Assembly: GCF_037975245.1 (NCBI RefSeq)
Contig: NC_092567.1
Span: 8,494,714 to 8,558,713, forward strand
Direction: 5' to 3'
DNA length: 64,000 bases
From: Apostichopus japonicus
Taxonomy: Eukaryota > Echinodermata > Holothuroidea > Aspidochirotida > Stichopodidae
Part shown: piece after piece, positions 24,107 through 35,701 of the stretch
How the letters are laid out: every line of letters starts with the position of its first letter
Numbering within the stretch: position 1 is the first letter of the stretch
Translations under genes and position numbers: made by a program
Notes under the pieces: generated by a model
Told to the model about the DNA's origin: nothing
Seen by the model: the letters and a program-made list of their open reading frames with translations, nothing else
Databases searched by the model: none

Positions 24107-26876
24107 CTAGAAAGTTATAAAACATCTGCTGTATGTCGGCTGAAAAGGCTATGGGATCCTTCCTGAAACGCATTAGCACACCCAAAAGTGGGTTGTTCAG
24201 ATCTGGACCGCTTAGTAGCACACTGTTCAACGAAATGTCATCAAATTCTGCTGAGGAATCAAACACGACACGAATCTGGTCAGGCTTTTGTGGGTGATGC
24301 ACCCCGAATATGGGGAGATACCAACATTCTTTCCCATGTTCTAATGGAGGGGCAGGTTCGGCATGATCATTGTCCAACATTTTTTGAACAAACTCAGCAA
24401 ACTGATTCTTCTTGGTGGAATCCTTCTCCAATGACTTGCGCAGAGAGTACAAGCGCTTCTGTGCTTGTATCCGGTTATTTGGTAGGCGCCTCCTCTCAGG
24501 ACGGAAAGGTAATGGTGCCACCCAACTTCCATTTTCATCTTGATGGACATGTCTATCCATTATGTCCAGAAAAATGTTATCTTCTATAGAAAGGGCTTCT
24601 TTTTCATCATCATTTGTTTTGTCAAATACTGCTGTACCAAACTGAACCTTCCCTGTAGATCCCTTGTTACCGGTGATGTTTAAGCCACTCTTCTGAGTCT
24701 TGTCAATTCTCTCTTTCACTTGAATCATGTTGGAACAAGGTTCCATGAGCGAGGTACGCCCATTACTGTAAACACTGGTTTTGAAGACGTTGTGGTGTTT
24801 GGGCTGGTGGGATGTGCCCAAACACACTTCTCCAACAATAACCCATCCCAGGTCTAGTCGCTGGGCATACGGAGCATCATGAGGGCCGTTGATGTGTTCC
24901 CGCACCTTGTGTGCCCTCAAGACATCTCTTCCGAGCAGTAACAAAATCTGCACTTGCGGATCAACTGGAGGTATCTTGTTTGCAATGTGCTTCAAATGGG
25001 AAAAATGATTTGCAATATCTGGTGTTGGGATTTCCTGTCTGTCATCTGGGATTATTTCACACTCTATCAGCGCTGGCAAGTGAAATTTGGCTTTGTCATC
25101 AATGGAACTTATCATCAGGTTGTTAGCTCTCCTACCTGCTGTCTCCATAATACCTGAACAAGTCCTCAGTGTGTAAGGGGTGGTGGTAGATGTTATGCCA
25201 AGTGCATCAAATAGTTGTGGTTTAGCCAGGGACCTGTTACTCTGCTCGTCCAATACAGCATAAACCTTGATTGCTTCATGTTCCTTCCTCTGTGTATACA
25301 CCTTGACTTGGCATACCTTCGAACAAGAGCGTCCACCTAAATTATCCCCACAAATTTCAGTGCACTTAGAGGTAACAGACGAAGAGTTCTGCTCCCCACC
25401 ATTATCTCCCTTAGTAACTTGTGTATCACGAAAAAATGCTTGATCAACATGGAGGGCGGTGTTGTGTCTCACACTTCCACATTCAGCACACTTCACCGAT
25501 ACTTTGCAATTTCTAGCAACATGATCACTTGTCGCCATACATCTGAAACAAAGTCTGTTTTCCATGAGGCAAGCTTTTCTCTCTTCCAATGGCATCGCCA
25601 GAAATGCTCGACATTTGAGCAAAGGGTGTGGCTTTTTGTGAATAGGGCATTGACCACTTGCTGGAGAACTTTCAATCATACCAGTGATGTGTGTCTTCAC
25701 TCTTTCTGGATACGCAAACCTTCCTGCTGGGCTGTTTACCTCGAAACTAGGATCGTTGAGAATTTTGGCTTCCTGTCGTACAAATCTGGAAAACACAGAA
25801 AATGGTGGGAACGTCACATTGTAGTCTTCCTTATACCTAGCTCCCTTTGAACGCCATTTATCTTGAAGTCCTGGTGGGAGCTTTTCCACTATTCGTTTCA
25901 CCCCACCGGCCGAGTCAAGGTAACTGAGACCAGGGAGAGTTCCGTCTCTCATAGCACACTCCAGTTCTAACAACACATCACCTAACTCTCTGATTTTTGT
26001 GTTATCCTTGGTGTTCACCTTTGGGAAATCATCAACTTTCCTCAACAATGCTTGCTCCACTACTTCTGGAGCTCCATAACACTCATCCAGGCGTTGCCAT
26101 ACCATATCTAATCCCACTTGTGGGTTAGTAACCTGAGCTGAGCGTAATCTTTTGGCATGTAATGACGACTTTCCACCTAGCCACTTTATCAACAGATCAA
26201 GTTCTTCCCTGGGTAACAAATTAAGATCCCTAATCACATCTCTAAATGATGCCTTCCATGCTCTGTAATTTTCTGGTTTCTCGTCAAATATAATAAGCCT
26301 GGAACTCACCAAGTCTTTTCGAATAAGATACTTAGCAAGGTCTTCAGTCTCTTGCCGGTAATTTGCTCTTGTCTGAGTGATGATAGGATTTCTTGAAGCT
26401 GCCTGATCACTAAAATGGTGTTGAATATAATCACTGGTTCGTTGATTGGAATTTACTTCGTGAATATCTGCATCACGTAATTCGTCATGGCTTCCTAATG
26501 ATTGATCTTCATCATACACTGCGGCTTCAGCTGTAGCAGCAGCAGCTACCTTTTCACTTTGCAGAATAAGCATATCAGCGTCCAGTGCTGCCTTTTGTCT
26601 CAACAGTTCAGCCTCTTTGTTTGCATATGCGAGCAATGCCCGAGCCGATTCAACCTTAGCGCGTGCCTTCATTGCTGCTGAACTCGTGGAGGATCCATAT
26701 ATGCTAGAGCTTTTAGTGGATTTTGACTTAACAGATTTTGTGTCAACGTTGGCTGAATCACGATGTTGCCTTGTACTGCTGTCGTGATCCATTGTTTTAC
26801 TTCGGTCTGTTTCCTTACCAGTTGCTTCGCTGGGTTCTTTCTCAACACGGAAATGTCTTCCTGATCGTGTACTCAT
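24048..26876 (-). CDS. BEL/Pao gag-protease and first half of reverse transcriptase
   Basis: A 942-codon frame starting about 28 bp after the 5' LTR. Residues 1-160 are charged and alanine-rich with coiled-coil character. Residues about 190-370 match the DUF1759 gag-like domain of Pao elements (LPREELDLLIKWLGG, DECYGAPEVVEQAL). Zinc knuckles follow near residues 440-480 (CFRCMATSDHVARNC, CX2CX5HX4C, and a second CX2CX4HX4H). The protease region is DUF1758-like (VYAVLDEQSNRSL). The RT begins near residue 840 and includes the first catalytic aspartate (AFSADIQQMFYNF). The frame ends shortly after this because of a frameshift near 24095. It encodes the capsid-like protein and the front of the polyprotein. 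Confidence 0.9.
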   Translation of the reverse strand: MSTRSGRHFRVEKEPSEATGKETDRSKTMDHDSSTRQHRDSANVDTKSVKSKSTKSSSIYGSSTSSAAMKARAKVESARALLAYANKEAELLRQKAALDADMLILQSEKVAAAATAEAAVYDEDQSLGSHDELRDADIHEVNSNQRTSDYIQHHFSDQAASRNPIITQTRANYRQETEDLAKYLIRKDLVSSRLIIFDEKPENYRAWKASFRDVIRDLNLLPREELDLLIKWLGGKSSLHAKRLRSAQVTNPQVGLDMVWQRLDECYGAPEVVEQALLRKVDDFPKVNTKDNTKIRELGDVLLELECAMRDGTLPGLSYLDSAGGVKRIVEKLPPGLQDKWRSKGARYKEDYNVTFPPFSVFSRFVRQEAKILNDPSFEVNSPAGRFAYPERVKTHITGMIESSPASGQCPIHKKPHPLLKCRAFLAMPLEERKACLMENRLCFRCMATSDHVARNCKVSVKCAECGSVRHNTALHVDQAFFRDTQVTKGDNGGEQNSSSVTSKCTEICGDNLGGRSCSKVCQVKVYTQRKEHEAIKVYAVLDEQSNRSLAKPQLFDALGITSTTTPYTLRTCSGIMETAGRRANNLMISSIDDKAKFHLPALIECEIIPDDRQEIPTPDIANHFSHLKHIANKIPPVDPQVQILLLLGRDVLRAHKVREHINGPHDAPYAQRLDLGWVIVGEVCLGTSHQPKHHNVFKTSVYSNGRTSLMEPCSNMIQVKERIDKTQKSGLNITGNKGSTGKVQFGTAVFDKTNDDEKEALSIEDNIFLDIMDRHVHQDENGSWVAPLPFRPERRRLPNNRIQAQKRLYSLRKSLEKDSTKKNQFAEFVQKMLDNDHAEPAPPLEHGKECWYLPIFGVHHPQKPDQIRVVFDSSAEFDDISLNSVLLSGPDLNNPLLGVLMRFRKDPIAFSADIQQMFYNFLVEEDQVPVVQGQRHDKENL

Positions 26877-26903
26877 TGCTATGCCTTGATTCAGTCTTTT
26901 TAC

Positions 26904-27940
26904 TGTGCTGTCCTCGCGCTAATAAACTGAGGGCGCTATACAGCCAGACAACCATTTCCCCTCAAGACCCAAAATAAAGAAACCGTGACAAGATCATGGA
27001 CGTTTGACAACAGTTTAATACGTTGATGAATGAGTGAGAAGACAGTAAAACTGAAAGAAACAAAGGAAAAAACTATGTCTAAATAACAAGGTGAGAATAA
27101 TGAACATGTTATAAAAACAAGGCTAGATAACATATGCCACAAGAAGGTGACATTCCTGACTAAAGATAAAGTGAAATTAACATAGGCAAGGTGAACAAAT
27201 ACTGTATGTGTGACTTGTGGTTATCCGAAAACTGTACACTATATATACTACAATGACAACGTAGGGAACACATAATACGTAACTGAAAACTATGAGTAAA
27301 CAATGGTCTAACCGAAACTCCATACAACCAAAATCCTAGCTACACGTACCCTGTACGCACACCATGCAAATAACAAAGATAACATAACCCGTAAATAGAA
27401 GCCCAAGGGTAACGAAACATACTGAATGCGTTGAGGTAATAGAATACTCAAGAATAGATGTGAAGTACACGCAATAATAAAATAGATACCTAAAATTACT
27501 ACAATAAACAACCTAGTATGACTGCTATAAAAAACCCTAACAACCAGGTAACGTGTGAGCCCAAGTACGCAAATCTCACGAACCGTAAGTAACAACGTAA
27601 AACAGGAACGTAGCGGAATTGGTCTACGGTAATACATAATGGAGAATAGAAAACATTTGGGCACCTCACAAAACACAGCAGAAACTGGCCAATAACAACT
27701 TAGATTTACAATTTTGTGATCCTAAATGGCAGTAAATAATACAACAAATACTTACAGACTATCACACTCCAAGGATAGAAACTATGAGTATAGATTAAGG
27801 GTATATGATTGCATCTAAAACAAGCGATGCTTCTGAGATTAACGTGAGAATTGTAAACAAAACGATTTCTGCGCGTCCACAAGAAAAGGGTGGCGCTATA
27901 CTAAAAAGAAAACATGAATAGGAATAAAATCAAAAACACA
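26904..27940 (-). repeat. 5' LTR of the BEL/Pao element
   Basis: Direct repeat of 20169-21206, one base shorter through loss of one C. It should hold the element's promoter and run directly into the gag start codon at 26876. Its outer edge joins the LINE remnant at 27941. Confidence 0.95.
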
Positions 27941-29359
27941 TCAAAAGAAGTGATTATATGTGGTGAAATCAATGCAAAAGTTGGCTCATCAAATCTTTTC
28001 TTTCCTTAACATATTGGAAAATACACCACTGGAAATACTAATACTATTGGTGAATTCTTAACAGACGTAATTGTACGTAACGATCTATACTTATGTAATA
28101 CTTTCTACAAACACAAACTTGAGCAAATCAACACTTATACAAGTAATTTTATACCCAATAATCACAGAAACCCTATCAGGAGCCAAATTGACTATATCAT
28201 AGCCCCATTAAACTTCAAAATTATTAATATTGATGCTCGAGCTTATAATGGCCTTCATATTAACACTGATCACAAAATCATTATAAGTAGTTTTACCCTG
28301 AATAGCTCAACAAGAAGACAAATTTATCCAGTCAATAAGACTGATGAAAGTAGTAATTCCTGTCATCTTAAATAAAAAAAAAATTACTATAATGAAAACG
28401 TATTTAACACATTAAACGAAACCAATTTTTCACAGTCACCAGCTACTTATTGGAAGGAACTGTCAACAGTTTGTTTAAACAATGCCCGAAACTTAAATCC
28501 ACCATTAAAAAAATATCGTTTTAATAATAATAAAATAGCAAGCTTATCCAAGAAACAAAAAGACCTTAGACTACAGATTGACAACTGTAAAAATATTGAT
28601 CAAAAGAGAAATTTAAAAACTAATAGGAACAAAATAATTAAACAACATATTCTAGTCAAAACTACCCATGAACAAAAATTAATTGACGAAATTTCCGACA
28701 TTGAAAATTGTTAGGATGACTCCCACCCTTTCTTTAAAGCAATAAGAGTAGTACAACAAAAGATAAGAGAGACTCTATAACAATTAAAATTGGCGATAAA
28801 CATATAGGAGAAACCGACGCAAAATTAAAGAAATCAGCAAACATTTCGAATAGACTTTTAACTGCAATATTCCAGATCCCAAACCAAACGTGTTTCCAGA
28901 GAAACTAAACACGCCTTTTGATGAAGATGAGATTAAACAAGCAGTCTCATCCTTAAAATATAATAAAACCACAGGTTGTGACAAGGTCACAGCCGAGCAT
29001 CTAAAATATGCCCCATGCACACACAAACACAAAGCAAATATCTTAAATAGTATAGCCGAATCAGGAGATTTCCCAATTGAAATTAAACAATGAGTCCTAA
29101 CTCCTATCCAAAAACCGGGAAAGACCAAAGGTCCAACAGAAAACTTAAGACCAGTCATTTTATTATCAACACTGAGGAAAATTCTTGTGGTTTGTGTGGC
29201 CAGGAGGATTCGTCCGTCAATTGATGAGCATATCCTCCCCATTACCTAAACTGCCTACACTTCAGGACGTTACACGGCTGAACTTGTCTTCGCTTTTAAA
29301 GTGCTAGCAGAAAAAGCTATAACATCCATAGGTTACACTATAAATCTATTGAGCTAGAT

Positions 29360-30193
29360 ATGAGCAAGGCGTTCGACACAATTCAAAGAGGATCCTTGCT
29401 AACTGACCTAGAACAGGTTCTTGATAACGACGAACTTCACCTGATATCACTACTAATCGATAACGTCTCATACACCGTCAAATTAGAGGGCAAACTCGGA
29501 CTTGCTTTTAACACTAACATTGGTTCACCACAAGGAGATAGTGCAAGTGCACTATTTTCTATAACTTATCTAGCCAACTCTTTGAAATCAGATGATAATA
29601 ATATCGATGCAGTTATCCTGCCATCGCAGTTAGTTGATCATGATTACAGCACTACCACCACTAATTCTTTTTTCACAGTAGACCAACAATACGCTGATGA
29701 TATCTCTTGGGCATCAACTGGTCAGCATATACTGCAAGATATCGAAAAACGAGTTTCTGACAAACTGGCAGTAAGAAATCTAAAAATCAATTGCACAAAA
29801 ACTGAGAAATTTACAATCACAAGAAAAGGAAATGAAAGTTGGAAGAAGTGTAAATATGTTGGAATCTTGCTGGGGACCGAAGAAGACATTAACAGAAGAA
29901 TTGGTATAACCAACGGTGCTTTCAACACACTGTCAAGCATTTTTAAAAGCAAAAACATAAGCCGGAACGTTAAGCTTAGGATTTTTGAGACTTTATTAAA
30001 GAGTATTTTTTGTACAATTGCGAACTGTGGGCACAACAGGGATCTTGATCGCAAAATTGACACTTTTCAAAGGAGACTACTTCGAAATATTCTCAACATT
30101 AGATGGACCAATAATAATTGGTTATCAAATGATGAGCTATACAACGAAACCAACCAAACACCTTGGTCATCGATAGTCGCACATAGAAATTGA
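29360..30193 (+). pseudogene. LINE reverse transcriptase, palm and thumb
   Basis: The longest intact piece of the LINE at 277 codons. The catalytic aspartates are present: D in MSKAFDTI and both in YADD. GSPQGDSASALFS is motif B. A stop at 30191-30193 separates it from the final C-terminal frame at 30190-30420. Upstream stops at 29091 and near 29247 break the N-terminal RT motifs. It would copy RNA at a nicked target if the whole protein were intact, but this copy is dead. Confidence 0.9.
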
Positions 30194-30420
30194 GATTTTT
30201 TGGTCATGTAGCAAGACTCCAGAAGGACGCTCCAGCAAAGGTTGCTTCAAGAGAAGCACTGAGACATACTGCTAAAGCAGTTGGAAGGCCCGTGACTACC
30301 TTGCTTGGAAAAATAAAGTCGCAATTCAAGGACATTAATATTAACAATTTCGAGGAAGCAATAAACCTTGCGCAAGATCCTAATACGTGGCGGAGGTTAA
30401 TAACTGAGCATGTCGAATAG
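30190..30420 (+). pseudogene. LINE ORF2 C-terminal segment
   Basis: A 76-codon frame (FFGHVARLQKDAPAKVA, GRPVTTLL, DPNTWRRLI). This matches the conserved C-terminal region that follows the thumb in several APE-type LINE clades, where a GHV.R motif, a GRP motif and a final W-R-R motif recur. It overlaps the preceding piece by a few bases in another frame. Confidence 0.75.
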
Positions 30421-30449
30421 ACGAGACTCAACTTACTACTACTACTAAT

Positions 30450-31463
30450 TATTTTAATGACCTAACTCCTCCCAATATAACTAACATTTAATGTGAAATA
30501 TAGATTTTAAAATACTGTCTAGACCTTTGATATTCTTTATAACGTTAGTTCCAATTTAACTTTAAACATAAAAAAAATTAAAAACATAATTATTGAAAAC
30601 AAAGCTTTCATCCATGTCTAGTAGTAACTATGGGGTGTGTTGTTTCACTCACAGCTCTTTTTGAGTTAATTTTGCCTGCTAAATTATAAAAAAAAAACGT
30701 ACGTCATTTCCAACCATCGGACTTATGATCACATAAAATTTAAAAAGTAAAATGGTTTGCAAAATGAAAGTGCGCCACATATTTTACTCTGCAACAATAT
30801 ATAACAGACGTTAGCCAGAGCCGTATAGCTCTGACCTTAGTTTTAAAAGGGTGTCAGCTGATCAATAAACTTGTAACCACTTGATTTATATCTTGTGTTT
30901 GTTAATCTACATTTGTCCGCCAACTGTTCACACCCGCTGAACTCCATAGTCACAGAAGATATTACAATGAAGACCCAAATCATCCGATTAAACTGAAAAG
31001 TAGTAAATAATTAATATAATTAAACACTAAAGGATATGATGTGTTTCCATATAAAAAAATTATTTGTAAAGAAAATGTAAAAAAGCGGATGGTGTTATTT
31101 ATTTGGAAGACACGATCATTTTTAGAAAGATAAGATCATATGCAATACCCAATTAAGGATTATCTACAAACACAAAGAGAGAAAAATGTGACATTTCGAA
31201 GAAAAACACTAGAAGTTAAGTCACACTCAAACCGTAACTTAGGGATGAAGTTGATAATTCAGGGAACTATCGGTAAATTTCACATGATGTTATTTAAATA
31301 AAATTGATTAGCTTTTAGTAGTTATAGAGATTTCAACATATATACATGATTTCAAAAAATCCTGTTAAAAGGCAGGTCAATGGAGTTTACGCAAAAAACT
31401 TTGAATTTGGTTCATAAATTAAATAATTCGGTAGTTAAAATATTAATTTTCTCTTTAAACATG
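30450..31463. other. No gene seen
   Basis: AT-rich DNA between the LINE tail and the left end of E2. No frame over 60 codons and no recognised repeat. Confidence 0.5.
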
Positions 31464-31479
31464 CACTGTAAACATTAGT

Positions 31480-31600
31480 TAGTCACGAATGGCAAAAATC
31501 TAGTCACAGTGACTAGAGTTAGCTAGTCATTACCAATTCGTTAGTTGCAGACCAATTTGCATGGTCGTTCGACTAACATAAATTAGTCACATAAATTTGT
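31480..31600. repeat. Left subterminal TAGTCA cluster of E2
   Basis: Repeated TTAGTCAC, TAGTCACAGTGACTAG (a 16-base palindrome minus wobble) and GACTAACATAAATTAGTCA, in both orientations. Confidence 0.6.
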
Positions 31601-31932
31601 ACGAACTTTGTTGACACTCACTATGCATGTCATGTATGTAAGCGTGACGAGAATATTCTAGTCTTCTGTTTGTTTACTTTCTATAACCTTCAGCTTTGAC
31701 CAATGACGTCATTATTTTTATCCAATCATCGTACCGTAGAATACCGTGTGCTCAGCTGATCAGAGATCAAAAATTCAGACGACGGCCGGCGATTACATGT
31801 ATACTGTATGCACGTACGTGGTACGTCGTACATCGTACATTGCGGTCATTACCTAACTGTAGATAGAACAGGGCCATCAACAAAATAAGAAGATTCTTAA
31901 TCATTTAACAAATTGTCAGAAGCAGTTTCAAA

Positions 31933-31946
31933 ATGTGGTCAGTTAG
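31933..31946 (+). other. Possible first coding exon inside E2
   Basis: ATG in good context (TTCAAAATGTGG) is followed after 14 bp by a GTAAGT donor, giving MWSV plus a split codon. I could not connect it in phase to the next exon-like segments, so this is only a candidate. Confidence 0.2.
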
Positions 31947-32773
31947 GTAAGTTCAATCACAACTGAAATTCTAATAAATAATAATTGACACAATTGACAT
32001 AATGTTCAAAGAAGGTTTGAATATCCGCGATATGTTTGGCTGGAAAGTATGGGTAAAATTATAACGTTAGGCCATAGCAAGCAAAACTGTGGCTAACGCT
32101 AGGACGTAGCTAGACTAGGAGTTTAGTCTACCTAGTGTAGCCCACATGCGCTCGTAGATGTATATTACCATAGAAGCAGTAATACACACTTATATGACAT
32201 ATTTTATATAAATGTGTATTATTAACTAGTATACTAGGCCTATATTCTATAATGTTACGAGCGCCTGTGGTGTAGGCTAGCATACGTCAAGTTTCTAGAC
32301 ACTTCGTCGACCACCAACCCGGTCTGCATTTCGTGCACTCTGAACTGAAGATCTTCGGATTGGTACTTACCTTCTGCTCTAGTACATGGTACAAAGTACA
32401 TGGTTCTCATATTTTAGGTTATTTTTGATAAAGTTGGAAGTACCTGGTGTTTAACTAAGAACAAAAACTCAGTTTCAATGCATGAAATACCCATAATGTT
32501 GTTAGCTTAGGCCCAGGCCTCAGGTTCATAGTGGCGCTATGTTAGTATCCTACTTCCTAGACCAAGTCTACACCAGCTGTAGCCCAATGTTGTAGGGTTC
32601 TGTATCCTAAGTGGAGTGGCTGCTGAGTGCTAATACCCTGGACAGAGAATGTTTTGAGTCTTATTTAGCAAATAATCCACAAAGGTATGCATTTTCTGCT
32701 CCTGCATATGTGCATCAAGGGGTTTTGAACCTACTCAGCCTATCATTAATTTTCTGTTTTTTTCAATTTTCAG

Positions 32774-32858
32774 AGAAAGTTGATGTGCCAAGTCCTCAGC
32801 ATTCACAGCTATATACTTTGAATGGTTGTGGTATCAATGGACTCAACTGGCTAGATGA
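32774..32858 (+). other. Exon-like segment inside E2
   Basis: Acceptor TTTTTCAATTTTCAG, then an open segment (KVDVPSPQHSQLYTLNGCGI...) up to a GAG|GTAACA donor. The peptide is not recognised. A further such segment lies at 33411-33465 (peptide ARDEKALPADPSLDDVAA between TTTCAG and GTATGG). These suggest a spliced gene or captured gene piece in E2. Confidence 0.3.
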
Positions 32859-34334
32859 GGTAACAACAAATTCCAAACAACTCTGACAGCAGAAATAGAT
32901 GTCCTGATACTTCCATGGGAGATCTACTGTAGTAACTATAGGAACCAGTGCTTGCCACCCATGGAGAATAAGGTAATTTGACGTTGTTGTTCTTTGACGA
33001 GCAACATATTTGAATGTTTTATCACAAATTATGCCCCCTTACTACCTCTTGTCCCCTACACCTGTCTTTAATACATTGTAACAACCTATGGATAAACCTT
33101 TAAATGGACTGGATATGTTATTGAGGTGAACTGTGTATTTAGATAGCATTTCAGTAACCTTTCCTTTAGACTACTGTGCATACTGTTACAGTTAGGCTGT
33201 GGTTTACAAATCCCAATGATCCAGTTTTGGCAAAGAACACCTTCAATTCTCTTATTCTAAGTAACTTAACAGTTGCACTGAAGTGACAGGCAATATCAGT
33301 TTAACATGTTCCAAACAGTTCAGGAATACATTGGGGTATGTCCTGTAGGTCAGTTTGGGAGGAATCAACTGAGCTAAACAAAAGAAGTTTTCAATTTCAT
33401 CACATTTCAGAGCCAGAGACGAGAAAGCCCTCCCCGCTGACCCTTCTCTGGATGATGTTGCTGCAGGTATGGCAAGCCAGACCAAGTGGACTGTGATCCG
33501 GATACCAATACAACCTGCAAGAATCATAAATGCACCCAACTTGGTCAAGTTTATCAAAATTGGTGACTGGAAATGTTGTTGCAGACGTAGACCTGGTTAC
33601 TGCTTACACAGTATTGCTCATATGTGTATTTACACACTGCACAGTGCATACTGAAATCTCTGAAAAGACATCTTTATGGACCAAAAATGATAATTGCATT
33701 GAAATATGTTATGGTTTACATTGTGACGACTATAAAAAGTATCATTTTGGTATGAAAAAAAAATTAATCTCTCACTTGAGTTGGCATACTCCTATTAGAG
33801 TCTATATCCATCCCTTCGATTGTTCTCCTTCAGGAAAAGTGTCAAAGAGCAGCGGGGAACATCTTTTTTGACCTGTTATCAATCATAATATAGTTTTTTG
33901 TGGCTTGCATGTTGAAGAGTATGAATGTACATGTGGTGAGAAAATTGAGTCAATTGAGGCAGTTTTAGACCCCTTTAGGCTTCCCAGGAGCAGCGTAGGA
34001 AAATTGTTTACCTCTGAATGCAGAGGTTTGTTTACAAGTGACGAAAACTTCCGGCTCGAATAGCAAAAAATCTACATGGTCATGATACAGAAAATTGTTA
34101 GTGCCATGAAAGGCCAACTTGTCAGCTATCCGGTGATAGGTAGCATTTAGCTAGTGAAAACTTCTATCTAGACTTAGAGACCACATTACTTTTGTGATTT
34201 AGTGTGTAAGTCAATGGGGCTTTGAATGGGCTTATGCTACCTTAAGTTACATATAAGGAACAATCTGTGATATATAGTGCGCATTATGCAATCACATAAA
34301 ATATGAAATAACCACAGTACGTAAAGACATAGAA

Positions 34335-34560
34335 AAGTTGTGGCGGAATGGTTGGGGCACTGAACACATGATTCCATGATCGTAGGTTCATGTACCAACC
34401 TGGTCGATACGTATGTATCTTTAATGGAGACACTTAATCTCAATTGCCGCTCTTTACTCAGGTGTTTAGGGTACCCTGGGAGGTAATTCAAAAATATAGC
34501 ATTTGCACCGCTTCGTGGCTGCAATGATATGGGATGTCCCCTGGGGAACATGTAGCTGTA
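34335..34560 (+). repeat. tRNA-derived SINE relic
   Basis: A-box-like TGGCGGAATGG at 34341 and a decayed B box, GGTTCATGTACC, at 34385 lie 44 bp apart, as in tRNA genes. The following stretch contains CTCAGGTGTTTAGGGTACCCTGGGAGGTA, written here as two parts: CTCAGGTGTTTAGGG and TACCCTGGGAGGTA. This resembles the body of tRNA-derived SINEs from aquatic animals. It is nested in E2. Confidence 0.55.
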
Positions 34561-35459
34561 GCTCAGCATTGTTTCTACCATTCAAGACATAACTTATAGT
34601 TTGTGATAAAGTACTTCTAGAAATGTTTTAACTACTTTGTTTTCTGTTCCACCCTAATGTTGCGTCAAGGATAATAACATATTCAACTTACATGTTCTGC
34701 ATTAATATTGTACCATCACATCCATGGTCAGAAACTGATAATAGTATCACTTCCAAGTTCCTAATTCAAGATGAAGATTATAAGGATATTTTCTGGCACT
34801 TTTTAACAGCTAAGGTCATATAGAGCTACTCAAGGCCTTTTTATACCATTTGATTTGACATGGGGTATTATTTTTATAAATAAATTTATAAATATGATAT
34901 ATTATTTTGTGTATATTAAATATATGTTATGTATATTTAAATATTAATTAAGATAATTTATTTGGCTTAACTTCTCTTTTTATATTTGAGCTGCGTACTC
35001 GCAATTTTCCTGTTGTCTGCCCACATCTCTTCCATGCTGCTATTTTGATGAAACTGATGGAGCCCATAATGATGCATGGTCAGTGGACAATGAGGGTCTT
35101 TAAGAAATTGTAGGTATAGGTCATCATGGGGTCTAATTGTTTGAAAACTGTCGAACACTGCCAACTTAATGGCTTAGAAGTATTTCAAAGTATTCCCATA
35201 AGTATTCTCAAGATGTTTTGTGGGAAAAGATTTTGAAAATTTTGTAAAAATAAGTTTTCCCAATTTTCCCATAAATATTTATTTTAATTTTAAATGTTCT
35301 TTAACCTTTAGTGTTTGTTACTGTTCTTTATGAGATGACTTTTAAATGGAATGTTTATTTGTCACATTTTGCATTAATACTGAATGTTAATAAAAATTAC
35401 CATGAAACTTACAATGTGTGTCACTATCTCATTTCTTAACTAATCAGTACTTATTCTTA

Positions 35460-35690
35460 AACTAGTCTTTTGACCTAAATAAGTAGTCACAGTTGCAATG
35501 ACTAATATTTTTAGTCACTGGACTAAGCTTTGGTCGATAGAGGCATCGTAGTAGGACTAATTTTAATTAGTCAGAAAACTCAATTTAATTAGTCACAAAA
35601 CTAATGTTATATAGTCAAATGACTAGAAAAAACTGGTCGATAGAGACATCGTTGTGACTATTTTTTTTTAGTCATATTGACTAACTATTG
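35460..35690. repeat. Right subterminal TAGTC cluster of E2
   Basis: Many TTAGTCA and GACTAA copies. The phrase TGGTCGATAGAGRCATCGTWG occurs twice (near 35531 and 35635), about 104 bp apart. Confidence 0.6.
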
Positions 35691-35701
35691 TTTACAGTGT
35701 G

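Larger units (their letters stand above)
20169..27940 (-). mobile_element. BEL/Pao LTR retrotransposon, full length, minus strand
   Basis: Two direct LTRs of about 1,038 bp (20169-21206 and 26904-27940) bracket a gag-pol region read on the minus strand. Domain order is gag (DUF1759-like), zinc knuckles, aspartic protease, reverse transcriptase with YVDD, RNase H, then integrase, which is the BEL/Pao order. The LTRs differ at about five substitutions and one C indel that I could count, roughly 0.5%, so the insertion is recent. Even so, pol has one frameshift and one in-frame stop. A purine-rich tract (complement of CTCCCCGCCT near 21211) abuts the 3' LTR. No primer-binding site starting with TGG was found beside the 5' LTR. 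The 5-bp flanks (AAAGA and TCAAA) do not match, so a target duplication is not evident. Confidence 0.95.
27941..30450 (+). mobile_element. Decayed LINE with APE endonuclease and reverse transcriptase
   Basis: Translated fragments on the plus strand run in LINE order. The C-terminal part of an APE-type endonuclease comes first (CGEINAKVGS near 27960, then RSQIDYIIAP near 28180 and a TDHK segment near 28270). RT fragments follow (TTGCDKVTAEHLK near 28970, then NLRPVILLS near 29145). The palm runs from 29360 with motif A, MSKAFDTI, motif B, GSPQGDSASALFS, and motif C, YADD. A C-terminal segment ends at 30420 (GHVARL ... GRPVTTLL). Several stops and frameshifts separate the pieces. The 5' part is missing, cut at the BEL LTR. 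A short ACT-repeat tail (about 30432-30448) marks the 3' end. The clade is not assigned. Confidence 0.9.
31464..35699. mobile_element. E2: large TIR DNA element, CACTG ends, same family type as E1
   Basis: The terminal inverted repeat is the clearest in the window: CACTGTAAACATTAGTTAGT at 31464 and its complement ending at 35699, with one mismatch over 21 bp. A TG dinucleotide flanks both sides (31462-31463 and 35700-35701). Subterminal TAGTCA/TGACTA motifs fill 31480-31600 and 35460-35690, closely like E1. CACTR ends, a 2-bp duplication and clustered subterminal motifs point to CACTA/EnSpm (CMC). There is no transposase frame. Inside are several short exon-like segments with splice sites (around 31933, 32774 and 33411) and a SINE relic. 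Confidence 0.7.

Noticed and set aside
21675-25850. Plus-strand frames of 60-143 codons inside the BEL element
   Set aside because: They are antisense shadows of the gag-pol frames.
20574-27676. A 122-codon frame present in both LTRs on the minus strand
   Set aside because: Identical because the LTRs are duplicates. No domain, and BEL LTRs do not usually encode protein.
34237-34581. A 114-codon minus-strand frame
   Set aside because: It lies across the SINE relic and is best explained as chance openness in repeat DNA.
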